64,000 nucleotides of DNA from Lachnospiraceae bacterium (lineage in GTDB: Bacteria; Bacillota; Clostridia; Lachnospirales; Lachnospiraceae), in the NCBI GenBank assembly GCA_028693165.1, contig JAQUVX010000002.1:1-64000 (forward strand). The letters run 5' to 3'. Every line of letters starts with the position of its first letter. Positions within the stretch are counted from its first letter, which is position 1. The notes below the pieces were generated by a model. That model made no database searches. It was not told the origin of the DNA and saw only the letters and a program-made list of their open reading frames with translations. Both the position numbers and the translations under genes were made by a program. This document shows, piece by piece, positions 1-8,823 of this stretch.

Positions 1-55
1 GTCAAAACTACGATAGACACAGAAAGTTAGTACGCTTTTCATAAAAATAAATAAG

Positions 56-91
56 TCCCAGAAACTATTGATTTTTCAACGGTTTCTGGGA
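56..91 (-). terminator. Intrinsic terminator after truA
   Basis: A 10-bp perfect stem (TCCCAGAAAC pairing with GTTTCTGGGA, loop about 16 nt) lies 120 bp past the truA stop. On the minus strand it is followed by a T-rich stretch, and the plus side is also T-rich, so it may work both ways. It probably ends the ecfA1-ecfA2-ecfT-truA transcript. Confidence 0.7.
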
Positions 92-211
92 TTTTCATCG
101 TAATAAAGTGTCAAAGATGGGATTATATTACACGCTCTCGCGTGTGTCAAGCACTTTCTTCCCTTATTTACCTGTTTTTTTCGGCCTGTATGCAGGCTGT
201 CCGGCTTTTGT

Positions 212-1342
212 TCACACGCCGCTTCCGGCATCTGCCGCGCAGTACCAGGAAGGGAATTCTGCCGCCGTTCGCTCCGCCATGCAGTGAATCTCCATGATCG
301 CCATATTTTCATCATCGTCCAGCATCATCATGGCCTCTCCCATCGCTTCCGGAGCCAGCTCCTGAATCTCATAATAACCGTAGCGGTCCCCGCTGTGCAG
401 GCGGTTCTTTTCCAGATCGATGACCAATACCCGGCGGGCACCGTTCTGAAATGCATGATGAATATTGCGGCGAAGCAGGCCATCCCACTCCGCGTCAGAA
501 CACCGCTCAATCAGGAAATAGGCTGTGCCGTCCTCCTTGATATGAGACTGCAGAATATCATAATTCCAGTGCAGATTTTCACTGTAATGCCACTGGGGAA
601 GCTCTGTCTCATACTCCAGACTGACCAGCGTAAGCCCTCTGGCCAGCGCCGTCTGGCCTGCCTGCTGCCGGTCACGCGCCTCGATAATCGCCGCCACATG
701 CTCCGGCGGATAGACTCCCATGCCGGCCTTCATCAGGGTTCCGGCGATGATCCGCACCATATTATAGAGGAAACCACTTCCGCTGATGCAAATCGTGATC
801 ATATCCTCTTCTTTTGTAATGTCCAGGCTGTACACCGTCCGCACCGTCTCCTCCGCCTGGGTACGCACCGTGCAGAAGCTCTTAAAATCGTGCTCTCCCA
901 CCAGATACTGCGCCGCCTGCCGCATGGCCTCCACATCCAGAGGCACGTAACAGAAATGCGAGTACAGCCGCTCCAGCGGCATGGCAATTTTTCGATTTAA
1001 AATTTTGTATTCATAAGTCTTTGTGCAGTTGGCCTTCCGCGGATGCCAGCTAAGCGGCACCTCCTCAGAGGACTGAATGCGGATATCGTCCGGAAGGCGC
1101 TGGTTCAATGCAAAGCAGATCTTGTCCGCAGGCATCCGGTTCTCCGTGTCAAACACCGCCACATTCCCTCTGGCATGAACACCAGAATCCGTTCTGCTGG
1201 CTCCGATCACCACGATCGGTTCCCGCATCAGGTCACTCAGCGTGCGGTTCAGCACCTCCTCGATGGTGACCCCGTTGGGCTGGAGCTGCCAGCCGCAGTA
1301 GTTGGTGCCGTCGTAGGCCACCACCAGTTTTACCCGTTTCAT
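212..1342 (-). CDS. truA: tRNA pseudouridine(38-40) synthase TruA with a C-terminal extension
   Basis: TruA converts uridines 38-40 of the tRNA anticodon stem-loop to pseudouridine in the cytoplasm. The catalytic-Asp motif RTDSGVHA is near residue 50, the N-terminal VAYDGTNYCGWQ is typical, and the core ends around residue 245 with AGQTALARGLTLVSLEY. The protein is 376 aa, about 130 longer than the usual 245-270 aa. The extra C-terminal part (about 246-376) is not part of the TruA fold and I do not recognise it. The gene follows ecfT by 24 bp and is last in the ECF transcription unit, an arrangement common in Firmicutes. Confidence 0.95.
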   Translation of the reverse strand: MKRVKLVVAYDGTNYCGWQLQPNGVTIEEVLNRTLSDLMREPIVVIGASRTDSGVHARGNVAVFDTENRMPADKICFALNQRLPDDIRIQSSEEVPLSWHPRKANCTKTYEYKILNRKIAMPLERLYSHFCYVPLDVEAMRQAAQYLVGEHDFKSFCTVRTQAEETVRTVYSLDITKEEDMITICISGSGFLYNMVRIIAGTLMKAGMGVYPPEHVAAIIEARDRQQAGQTALARGLTLVSLEYETELPQWHYSENLHWNYDILQSHIKEDGTAYFLIERCSDAEWDGLLRRNIHHAFQNGARRVLVIDLEKNRLHSGDRYGYYEIQELAPEAMGEAMMMLDDDENMAIMEIHCMAERTAAEFPSWYCAADAGSGV

Positions 1343-1366
1343 AACCTGCTCCTCTTTCTATTCATT

Positions 1367-2173
1367 TCAGAACGTCAAACCATTGCGCAGCACAAACACG
1401 ACGACAAGATAGACTGCATACACCACATAGGTGATCCGGTCACGCGCCGCATAGTGCAGCGGTTTCATCTTGCTTCGGCCCTCACCGCCGTGATAACAGC
1501 GTGCCTCCATAGCCATAGCCAGATCCGTCGCCCGGCGAAAAGCCGAGATAAACAGCGGCACCAGAAGCGGCACCATGCTCTTCGCTTTCTGGATCAGGTT
1601 CCCGCTCTCAAAATCCGCTCCGCGGGCCATCTGCGCCTTCATGATCTTGTCCGTCTCTTCCACTAAGATCGGAATAAAACGCAGCGCGATGGACATCATC
1701 ATGGAAATCTCATGTACCGGAACTCCAATTTTATTCAAAAACCCAAGACTCTTCTCAAGTCCGTCCGTCAATTCATTTGGTGTGGTCGTCAGCGTCATGA
1801 TCGAGGAGCCGAGCACCAGATAGATCAGACGCAGTCCCATAAAGCCTGCGATCCGCAGTCCCTCCCAGGTCAGTTTCAGAAACCAGATCTGGAAGATGAC
1901 CGTGCCCGGCGTCAGAAACAGATTGAAGCTGACACTGATCAGCAGCAGAAATACAATGGCTTTCAACCCACGCACGATAAATTTAAAAGGAACCTTTGAC
2001 AATCTGACCGCGCTGATCAGAAAAACCGTCGCGACCACATAGGCCACAATGCTGTTGGCCATAAACAGCGATATGATGAACACCAGCGTCCCAAACAGCT
2101 TGGTGCGCGGGTCCATCCGGTGCAGCAGTGAATCGACCGGATAATATTGTCCTAATGTAATGTCTCGTATCAT
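1367..2173 (-). CDS. ecfT: ECF transporter transmembrane component EcfT
   Basis: This is the shared membrane subunit of energy-coupling-factor transporters, which pairs with two EcfA ATPases and interchangeable vitamin-binding S components. The 268-aa protein has about five to six hydrophobic segments and the coupling motifs ARG (QMARGADFE, about residue 185) and a second near ARCYHGGEGR (about 225). Its start overlaps the ecfA2 stop by 4 bp (ATGA), indicating translational coupling. No S component is encoded nearby, as expected for a group II shared module. Confidence 0.95.
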   Translation of the reverse strand: MIRDITLGQYYPVDSLLHRMDPRTKLFGTLVFIISLFMANSIVAYVVATVFLISAVRLSKVPFKFIVRGLKAIVFLLLISVSFNLFLTPGTVIFQIWFLKLTWEGLRIAGFMGLRLIYLVLGSSIMTLTTTPNELTDGLEKSLGFLNKIGVPVHEISMMMSIALRFIPILVEETDKIMKAQMARGADFESGNLIQKAKSMVPLLVPLFISAFRRATDLAMAMEARCYHGGEGRSKMKPLHYAARDRITYVVYAVYLVVVFVLRNGLTF

Positions 2174-3033
2174 TTCTCTGTATTGTCCTTCCCAAGCAGC
2201 GCAAGAATCGCCGTCTTCGCCTCTTCCACCGTCGTGATCTCGTCGTCGATCGGAACCCCGTGCTCCTTCAGATGATGCACAATATACGTGATCTGCGGCG
2301 CAGCCAGCCCGATACGCTCCAGCTCCTTATAATGCCGGAACACCTCCTTCGGCGGTGCGTCAAACAGCTTCTCTCCCTGATTCATGACCATAATCCGGTC
2401 TGCATACTGCGCGATATCCTCCATGCTGTGGGAGACCAGAATAATCGTCATGTTCTTCTCCTTGTGCAGCGCAGAGATCTCATCCAGAATCTCGTCCCGG
2501 CCCTTCGGGTCAAGCCCAGCCGTCGGCTCGTCCAGAATCAGCACATCCGGCTGCATCGCCAGCACGCCGGCGATCGCCACACGGCGCTTCTGTCCTCCAG
2601 AAAGCTCAAAGGGAGACTGCTCCCACAGCTTTTCCTCCAGTCCGACCTGACGCAGAGCTTCGCGCGCCCGCGCCTCGATCTCCTCTTTTGGAAGACCCTG
2701 ATTCTTCGGGCCGAAGCATACGTCAGAAAATACATCCACCTCAAACAGCTGATGTTCCGGATACTGGAACACCAGTCCCACCTTGCTGCGGAGTGCCTTC
2801 ATATCATATCCGGCCTGGTAAATATTTTCCCCATTATAATAGATCGTTCCGCTGGTCGCCCGCAAAAGCCCATTCAGATGCTGAATCAATGTAGATTTGC
2901 CCGAACCGGTATGGCCGATCAGTCCGATAAACTGGCCGTCCTCAATCTCAAAATTCACGTCCCGGAGTGCATACTGCTCAAAGGCAGTGCCCTCACCATA
3001 AATATAATTAACATGTTCTGCCTTAATTGACAT
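2170..3033 (-). CDS. ecfA2: ECF transporter ATP-binding protein EcfA2
   Basis: ATPase subunit of the ECF vitamin/micronutrient importer, 287 aa. Walker A is GHTGSGKST (about residue 40), the signature is LSGGQKRRVAIAG, and Walker B is DVLILDEPTAGLDP. The sequence resembles the second ECF ATPase (EcfA', CbiO2). It starts with an AGGAGG/AAAGGA ribosome-binding site just upstream, 78 bp after ecfA1, and overlaps ecfT by 4 bp. It works as a heterodimer with EcfA1. Confidence 0.95.
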   Translation of the reverse strand: MSIKAEHVNYIYGEGTAFEQYALRDVNFEIEDGQFIGLIGHTGSGKSTLIQHLNGLLRATSGTIYYNGENIYQAGYDMKALRSKVGLVFQYPEHQLFEVDVFSDVCFGPKNQGLPKEEIEARAREALRQVGLEEKLWEQSPFELSGGQKRRVAIAGVLAMQPDVLILDEPTAGLDPKGRDEILDEISALHKEKNMTIILVSHSMEDIAQYADRIMVMNQGEKLFDAPPKEVFRHYKELERIGLAAPQITYIVHHLKEHGVPIDDEITTVEEAKTAILALLGKDNTEK

Positions 3034-3111
3034 TCCTTTTACTTCCTCCTGTAACGTCCGAGCCGCTTTCCGGTCCCGGCGTCTCTTTGAAGCTGTCCTG
3101 CTTTCATCCCG

Positions 3112-3999
3112 TCAGGCATCCAGATGCACCGTATCCGGGTACCGCTCCTTCATCATCGGAAGCAGTACCTTCATCAGTTCCTCCATGGTCAGAATTCCAT
3201 CCGGCATCGCAACCCCGGCCTCCTTAAGCTCCCAGGCAAGCTCCGTCACCTGCGGAACATCCAGCCGATAGGACTTAAGCTCCTTCACCCGCGAAAACAG
3301 TTCCCGCGGCGTCCCATCCATGACCAGCCGCCCATCATCCATGACGATCACCCGGTCTGCATGAATCGCCTCTTCCATATAATGTGTGATCAGAAGTACG
3401 GTGATCCCTTCCTTCCGATTCAGCTCATGCAGCGTCGCGATCACTTCCTTGCGGCCATTCGGGTCCAGCATCGCCGTCGGTTCATCCAGAATGATGCACT
3501 GCGGCTTCATCGCCATAACACCGGCAATCGCCACACGCTGCTTCTGACCGCCCGACAATTTATTCGGCGATTTCATGCGGTAGGCCGTCATACCGACCGC
3601 CTCCAGGCTCTCATCCACGCGCTTCCAGATCTCGTCCGTCGGCACGCCCAGATTCTCCGGGCCAAACCCCACATCCTCCTCAACCACATTGCCGATGATC
3701 TGATTGTCCGGGTTCTGGAACACCATCCCGGCTGTCTTTCTAATATCCCAGATGTGGCTGTCGTCCGCCGTATTCATCCCGGAGATCACCACCGTGCCAT
3801 CCGTCGGAAGCAGGATTCCATTGATCTGCTTGGCAAAGGTCGATTTGCCCGAACCATTATGCCCCAGAATCGCAACAAAATCACCCGTCTTGATATCCAG
3901 CGTCAATTCGTCTATCGCCCGGTTTACTTCCTCCACCTGGTCCTCTTCGTCCCTGCGGATGTAGTCATATATTAATTTGGAAGCTTTGATAATTCCCAT
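3112..3999 (-). CDS. ecfA1: ECF transporter ATP-binding protein EcfA1
   Basis: First ATPase of the ECF module (CbiO1-like), 295 aa. Walker A is GHNGSGKST, the signature is LSGGQKQRVAIAG, and Walker B is CIILDEPTAMLDP. I placed the start at MGIIKASKLI because a GGAAGG-like site precedes it. The frame is open 13 codons further up, but homologs begin at about this point. It is the first gene of the ecfA1-ecfA2-ecfT-truA unit and has a good promoter match about 65 bp upstream. Confidence 0.95.
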   Translation of the reverse strand: MGIIKASKLIYDYIRRDEEDQVEEVNRAIDELTLDIKTGDFVAILGHNGSGKSTFAKQINGILLPTDGTVVISGMNTADDSHIWDIRKTAGMVFQNPDNQIIGNVVEEDVGFGPENLGVPTDEIWKRVDESLEAVGMTAYRMKSPNKLSGGQKQRVAIAGVMAMKPQCIILDEPTAMLDPNGRKEVIATLHELNRKEGITVLLITHYMEEAIHADRVIVMDDGRLVMDGTPRELFSRVKELKSYRLDVPQVTELAWELKEAGVAMPDGILTMEELMKVLLPMMKERYPDTVHLDA

Positions 4000-4061
4000 A
4001 TTGGACTTCCTTTCCTGCCAGTCTGTATCGCATAGCACGCCTTGTTTTTATACGTCCCTCA

Positions 4062-4090
4062 ATTTTACGCGATATCCCGTGTGCCGTCAA
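4062..4090 (-). promoter_or_regulatory. Predicted promoter of ecfA1-ecfA2-ecfT-truA
   Basis: On the minus strand a -35 TTGACG, 17-nt spacer and -10 TAAAAT lie about 65 bp upstream of the ecfA1 start. This suggests the ECF unit is transcribed independently here instead of by read-through from rplQ, which is far away in this genome. It is a consensus match only. Confidence 0.6.
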
Positions 4091-4152
4091 GCATTCGGAG
4101 GTGTTTTTCCAATCTTTTTCGGCTTTCCGCCATCCTGATCACTTCGTTTCTC

Positions 4153-5268
4153 TCAGCTCTTCGTTCTGTCTGTACTTTTCCCAAGCGCCCACGGCAGGTA
4201 TCGGTTCAGGAACCGGCATATCCCACACTCCGTCATCAGAATCAACGCCAGAATCACACCGCATTCCAGATAATAACGAACTCCGATGGCCGGGCACATC
4301 CCCCAGACACCCGCCAATCCCAGCCGAAAGACCGGCACCAGAAGCCATTCATTGTGCGTACACATAATGATCAGCGAATTTCTTCCGATCCAGGCGATCG
4401 GCTCCAGCGAAATTCTGCGTTCCAGCAGCCGGAACAGCTCCAGGAAAAGAATTGCTGCCGCCAGCGTGTCGATATATAGAAGAATCGGATGATGATCAAA
4501 ATTCAGGGAACGGAAGTCTGGAAAAAATACGCCCGAAATCAACACGGTCACCGCTACGCCAATCAACACCACGGCAAAACCGGCTCGCTGACTTTGTTCT
4601 CTCTTCCTTTTCAACCTATACTGCTCGATCCACGGTATCACATCACTTCCAAGCAGCATCAGTCCAACCGCCACAAGGCTGCGGGCCATCACATAAAGAT
4701 AATCGTATCCCCAGATCCACGGAAATACAGATATTTCATAAAGTTCGCTGTAATGCAGCATTGTAAGCAGCGGCAGCGCCACATACGCTGCCACTATAGA
4801 AACCAAAAGCATCAGCGCTCTCCCCCAACGTGGCCAGCGTGTCACCCAGAAAAAGAGCAGCTCTGCAAAAAACAGAGCCGGCAAAAACCAGAGCGTCCCT
4901 GTCCCCAGAAAGGTCACGAACTCGCGAATCGCCGGTTCTGCCTGTTCCCGCAGGGTCCCACCAATCATGTGCGCCACTACAAGCTTGATTCCAAGCGCCG
5001 CCGCGCTGAAAAAAGCATAAGGCACCAACAGACGTTTCGCTTTCTTCGCCGCAAAGGTCCGAAAGGCTGCAAACGTCCGCTGTTCTTTTGCCGTTGCCGC
5101 CAACGCACTTAAATATCCGCTCATCACAAAAAACAGCCCAACCATAAAGGGAGCCAGCCACCTCCACACGGCATTCTCGCCGAGCCCCATGGCTCCGAAG
5201 ATGTGAGACAACACAATCAGGCAGATTCCAATTGCTTTTACTGCGTCGATATCATTGAATCGCTTCAT
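4153..5268 (-). CDS. Membrane acyltransferase, acyltransferase-3 / fucose 4-O-acetylase type
   Basis: This 371-aa integral membrane protein has about ten hydrophobic segments. Its N-terminus, FNDIDAVKAIGICLIVLSH, matches the acyltransferase-3 family (R/D...D..K.I.I..V..SH), where the conserved His is catalytic. The family moves acetyl or similar acyl groups onto extracellular sugars or cell-wall glycans; the substrate here is unknown. The start is ATG at 5268, because GAGGTGA stands 7 nt before it; the frame is open 41 codons further but lacks family similarity there. The 3' end is 154 bp before the ecfA1 start. Confidence 0.85.
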   Translation of the reverse strand: MKRFNDIDAVKAIGICLIVLSHIFGAMGLGENAVWRWLAPFMVGLFFVMSGYLSALAATAKEQRTFAAFRTFAAKKAKRLLVPYAFFSAAALGIKLVVAHMIGGTLREQAEPAIREFVTFLGTGTLWFLPALFFAELLFFWVTRWPRWGRALMLLVSIVAAYVALPLLTMLHYSELYEISVFPWIWGYDYLYVMARSLVAVGLMLLGSDVIPWIEQYRLKRKREQSQRAGFAVVLIGVAVTVLISGVFFPDFRSLNFDHHPILLYIDTLAAAILFLELFRLLERRISLEPIAWIGRNSLIIMCTHNEWLLVPVFRLGLAGVWGMCPAIGVRYYLECGVILALILMTECGICRFLNRYLPWALGKSTDRTKS

Positions 5269-5330
5269 GGCAACGCTCACCTCTTCCGTTTTCATTATCC
5301 TTGGATGAATCGAATCCGTTCGCCAATCGC

Positions 5331-5903
5331 TCACTCCATCTTCTCCGCAAAGTCCCCAACCGTTTCCGCTCTCGCAGCCAACACCAGCCATCTTTTCAAG
5401 ATCTCTGTATCCTTCTCCTGATAAATTCGATTTTGCAAATTCATCGGAACTTCCCCCAAAAAGCCAAGAAGTTCCAGAATCGCTTCCGCCTTACCCTCTG
5501 CCTTGCTATCCTCAATCATATCCTTAATCGCCTTACACATATCATATCCTCCTTCCGGATTCTGCACATTCTTCTTCATCTCACCAAGCTCCTCCGTGCC
5601 GGTCACTTCGGCGATCACGTCGAATGCATCGTCCGCGAGGTTGGAAAAATCCAGTTCATGTTCAAATACATACGTCTTTAAGTCCTGTTTACTCTCGGAA
5701 TGCTGAATAAAACCAAATACAGATCTCAGATCCGTCCGAAATAGCTCCGGATTCGCAAACTTCCGTACCTCGATCAAATTCATCCGATAATTGTTCGTCA
5801 TGGAACGGACTTCCTCCGGCATCTTTGTAAAATCAATCAGCCCATGCAGATCCAGCGCCCCATCCCACGGTTCCCTGCCCCAATACAGGAAATCATGTTC
5901 CCA
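5331..5903 (-). pseudogene. Remnant of an Rpn / PD-(D/E)XK transposase-like nuclease
   Basis: The reading frame is open from a TAA at 5904-5906 down to 5331 and has no start codon at its true beginning. Codons upstream of the first ATG still encode family-like sequence (FLYWGREPWDGALDLHGLID), and the rest (NNYRMNLIEVR, a middle GG.DMCKAIKDM, Lys/Glu-rich C-terminus) matches the C-terminal part of the Rpn / PDDEXK_2 family. The N-terminal catalytic half is missing, so I call it a truncated pseudogene. An internal ATG at 5822 could give a 163-aa product, but it would lack the nuclease core. Confidence 0.65.
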
Positions 5904-6069
5904 TTATACAAAATACGTACCGAAACTTCAACTTGTTTGACCCTGCAATGCTTTTTGTTTGCTTCTAATCTGCTTGAAATTGTTGGAAGAACTTCCAAAT
6001 ATTACTAAGATATAGCTATCAATCAGAAATGTATTTTTATAATACTATAGTTTTGGTCGGATTACAACA

Positions 6070-6108
6070 GAAAAAAGATTCGGGTCGTTCCTTCAAAACG
6101 CCCGAATC
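6070..6108 (-). terminator. Intrinsic terminator after pxpA
   Basis: The stem GATTCGGGC...GCCCGAATC-like (arms 6077-6085 and 6100-6108) is followed on the minus strand by TTTTTT. It overlaps the last codons of pxpA and probably ends the liv-to-pxpA operon. Confidence 0.8.
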
Positions 6109-6848
6109 TCCACCCCCGCCCTTACAAGCTCCTGGGAAATCTTCTGCACAAACGCCAGTGCCTTCACACCATCCCCATGGACACAGACCGAATCGGCCTG
6201 GATGTCGATCTCAGTTCCATCAACGGCGGTAACCTTGCCGTCCTTTGCCATGCGGATCACCCGGGCAACGGCCTCATCCTCGTCCTCGATCATGGCACCT
6301 GCCTGGCTGCGGGGAACGAGGCTGCCGTCGCTCTGATAGGCGCGGTCTGCGAACACCTCACTGGCATAGGGCAGACCAATCTCCTTCGCCGCCTCGATCA
6401 TCTGACTGCCGCTCAGTGCCAGAAGCACCAGACTTTTGTCGACTGCCTGAATCCCCGCTGCAATCGCACGGGCGAGCGCCAGATCTTTTCCTGCCATATT
6501 ATAGAGTGCACCATGCGGTTTGACATGATTGAGGCGCAGCCCCCTCGCATCACAGAATCCCTTCAATGCGCCAATCTGGTATACAATATACGCCTTTGCC
6601 TCATCCGGCGTCACAACCATATTTCTTCTTCCAAATCCGATCAGATCCGGGAATCCCGGGTGGGCCCCCACATGAATACGATGCTCACTGCACAATGCAA
6701 CCGTCCTGTCCATCACCAGCGGATCACCCGCGTGAAAGCCGCAGGCCACATTCGCGGAGGTGATATAGGGAAGCACCTCACTGTCCATTCCAATCTTATA
6801 TGCGCCAAAACTCTCACCCAGATCACAATTCAGATCTATCGCTGCCAT
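6093..6848 (-). CDS. pxpA: 5-oxoprolinase subunit A (LamB/YcsF family)
   Basis: PxpA is one of three subunits of prokaryotic ATP-dependent 5-oxoprolinase, which opens 5-oxoproline (pyroglutamate) to glutamate. The 251-aa protein begins IDLNCDLGESFG and carries NVACGFHAGDP (about residue 45) and NHVKPHGALYN (about 115), all family hallmarks. The start is ATG at 6848 with GGGAGG upstream; the frame is open 19 codons further but that part is low-complexity. It is last in the operon, 73 bp after the DUF1445 gene. pxpB and pxpC lie just upstream, so the three subunits are all present. Confidence 0.95.
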   Translation of the reverse strand: MAAIDLNCDLGESFGAYKIGMDSEVLPYITSANVACGFHAGDPLVMDRTVALCSEHRIHVGAHPGFPDLIGFGRRNMVVTPDEAKAYIVYQIGALKGFCDARGLRLNHVKPHGALYNMAGKDLALARAIAAGIQAVDKSLVLLALSGSQMIEAAKEIGLPYASEVFADRAYQSDGSLVPRSQAGAMIEDEDEAVARVIRMAKDGKVTAVDGTEIDIQADSVCVHGDGVKALAFVQKISQELVRAGVEIRAF

Positions 6849-6921
6849 ACTGCATCCTCCCTTTCCTGCTCTCCCGCCGGACGCTTTTCCTGCTTTCCCA
6901 TCCACTCTCAGCCCGTCCGCC

Positions 6922-7719
6922 TCACAATTTCAGTTCCGCATTTCTCGCATCCGTGATAAACATATGCCCCGGCGCATGGGTAATCACAAACGGCGGCTTC
7001 GAGTTCATAACCACATTCTGCGGTGTCACGCCGCACGGCCAGAATACCGGCACCTCCCCCTCATGAATGGTCACCCTGTCACCGAAATCCGGATGCATCA
7101 GATCCACAATTCCGATTGCCTCCGGGCAGCCGATCTGCACCGGTGCTCCATGCACCCGCGGCATACCGGCCGTGATCGAAACTGCGGCCGGGACAAGATG
7201 ATGTGGGATCGGACGCATGCTGACTACCATATTTCCCGAAAATACTCCCGCCGCCGCGCAGGGAATGTTCGTCTTATACATCGGCACATTCACACCTTCC
7301 TCGATCTGGCGCACCGGAATTCCCGCCTGCAAAAGATCCGTCTCGAACGAGAAGCTGCACCCGATCAGAAAGCTTACCAGCTCCTGCCCGGACTGCTCAA
7401 AAAATGCCGACACATCGGTATATTCTCCTGTCATTTTCCCGTGCTCATAGACCCGATAGCGCGGCAGATCTTTTGCAATATCACTTCCCGCTCCAAACAC
7501 CGGAAACGTCCTGCTTCCTGCATCCGACACCTCCAGAAGCGGACAGGATTTCGGATTGCGCTGACAAAACAGCAGGAAATCATAAGCCAGCTCCTTTGGC
7601 AGCACCACCAGATTGCCCTGTGCATACCCGCTGCACATTCCCGTGGTCGGTTCTGTGATCTTCCCCTCCCGGATCAGCTGCCGCACACGGGATGGTTTCC
7701 AGCTCTCATATTCACTCAT
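6922..7719 (-). CDS. DUF1445 protein (YcsI-like), related to the N-terminal half of D-glutamate cyclase
   Basis: The 265-aa protein belongs to the DUF1445 'putative hydro-lyase' family: RQLIREGKITEPTTGMCSGYAQGN at the N-terminus, FLIGCSFSFE (about 120), and GEVPVFWPCGVTPQ (about 225). The same domain forms the N-terminal half of mammalian mitochondrial D-glutamate cyclase (DGLUCY), which makes 5-oxo-D-proline. Bacillus ycsI sits in a comparable ycsF-ycsI-kipI-kipA cluster. The start overlaps the pxpC stop by 4 bp. I infer a role in cyclising or processing D-glutamate/5-oxoproline; its exact reaction is not shown by sequence. Confidence 0.85.
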   Translation of the reverse strand: MSEYESWKPSRVRQLIREGKITEPTTGMCSGYAQGNLVVLPKELAYDFLLFCQRNPKSCPLLEVSDAGSRTFPVFGAGSDIAKDLPRYRVYEHGKMTGEYTDVSAFFEQSGQELVSFLIGCSFSFETDLLQAGIPVRQIEEGVNVPMYKTNIPCAAAGVFSGNMVVSMRPIPHHLVPAAVSITAGMPRVHGAPVQIGCPEAIGIVDLMHPDFGDRVTIHEGEVPVFWPCGVTPQNVVMNSKPPFVITHAPGHMFITDARNAELKL

Positions 7720-8807
7720 TGCACGTCACCTCCGCATAATGTCAGTAATTCCTGTCTGATCTTTGCCAGCCGCCCCGCCATAAGCCGCGTGGCCGCCACC
7801 GCCTCCTGCGGCGTCACAAATCGAAATCCCACGAGCTCGCCCGGCCTGCGCTGCGCCAGTCTCGGCAGATCTGCGCTGATGACTGTAGCGATCTTGGCAT
7901 AGCCGCCCGTGGTCTGATGATCCGCCATCATGACAATCGGCATCCCATCGGATGCCACCTGTACCGAACCCGCCACGATTCCATCTGAAATCATGTCTGA
8001 GCCGTGATATGTCTCAATCGCCGCCCCAGTCAGTTTGCATGCCATCCGATTTGATTGGGCACTCAGCTGAAAGGCCGTCTGTTCAAAGACACGAAGACCC
8101 GCTTCTGTAAACGCTTCCGCCTGCGGCCCGACCACTGCGCGCAAGATCGGATACGGAACAGAGTCCGCCACGCGCGTCCCGCTCGCCGGAAGCGGATATT
8201 TCTCCGCAGCCGCCACCCACTCTGCCACATGTTTCTCGAGCTTTTTCCGGATATGGTTGTTGGCCCTCGGCGAGCTTAAGCTGCACAGCTGATCTCCCGC
8301 CCGCAGTGCCCTTCCCTCCAGCCCTCCAATATGGCAGTTCAAGCTGGTCGAACGGCTTCCCATGAGAAGCGGTGCATTGATTCCGCCGTGTACTGCAAGA
8401 TAAGTGCGCAGACCGGCAGCTGCTGTCCCAAGCTTCAGGACATCGCCCGGCCGCAGAATCAGCGGACAATACATCGGCACCGACACGCCATTGATCTGCG
8501 GCATCATATCTGCTCCCGCCAGCGCGACGATCTCATGACTGCTGAAACGAATCTCGGCTCCGCGCAGCGTCATCTCAAGCACCGCCGGTGCCACAGCTTC
8601 ACCGCCGCCATCACTCGCCGCACCGCGGACTGTATTCCTTCTCCCCTGCTCCATACTGCTTCCAAGATTCCCCGCCAGCAGATTTGCAATCTGATAACTA
8701 TAGCAGTCACACACGCCATTTTCCTGGTACCCGCGGCTCGCACCGCCGCGGTGTCCCTGATCCTGAATCGTCGTCAGGGCTCCCGCCTCCAGAATCTCCA
8801 TAGCCAT
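7716..8807 (-). CDS. pxpC: 5-oxoprolinase subunit C (KipA / biotin-dependent carboxyltransferase family)
   Basis: PxpC pairs with PxpB in 5-oxoprolinase. The 363-aa protein has the N-terminal ALTTIQDQGHRGG motif, the central RVLPG-like region replaced by a diverged segment, and VASDGMPIVMMADHQTTGGYAKIATV typical of the family near residue 300. The usual GVPxSGAMD after the first motif reads ENGVCD here, a departure at a conserved site. The start is ATG at 8807, preceded by GAGGTGAG; the frame is open 24 codons further. It follows pxpB by 16 bp and overlaps the DUF1445 gene. Confidence 0.9.
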   Translation of the reverse strand: MAMEILEAGALTTIQDQGHRGGASRGYQENGVCDCYSYQIANLLAGNLGSSMEQGRRNTVRGAASDGGGEAVAPAVLEMTLRGAEIRFSSHEIVALAGADMMPQINGVSVPMYCPLILRPGDVLKLGTAAAGLRTYLAVHGGINAPLLMGSRSTSLNCHIGGLEGRALRAGDQLCSLSSPRANNHIRKKLEKHVAEWVAAAEKYPLPASGTRVADSVPYPILRAVVGPQAEAFTEAGLRVFEQTAFQLSAQSNRMACKLTGAAIETYHGSDMISDGIVAGSVQVASDGMPIVMMADHQTTGGYAKIATVISADLPRLAQRRPGELVGFRFVTPQEAVAATRLMAGRLAKIRQELLTLCGGDVQ

Positions 8808-8823
8808 AGTGCTCACCTCACTT

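Noticed and set aside
76-315. A 79-codon minus-strand frame overlapping the truA end and terminator
   Set aside because: It lies in another frame of the truA 3' end, has no ribosome-binding site and no recognisable protein features.
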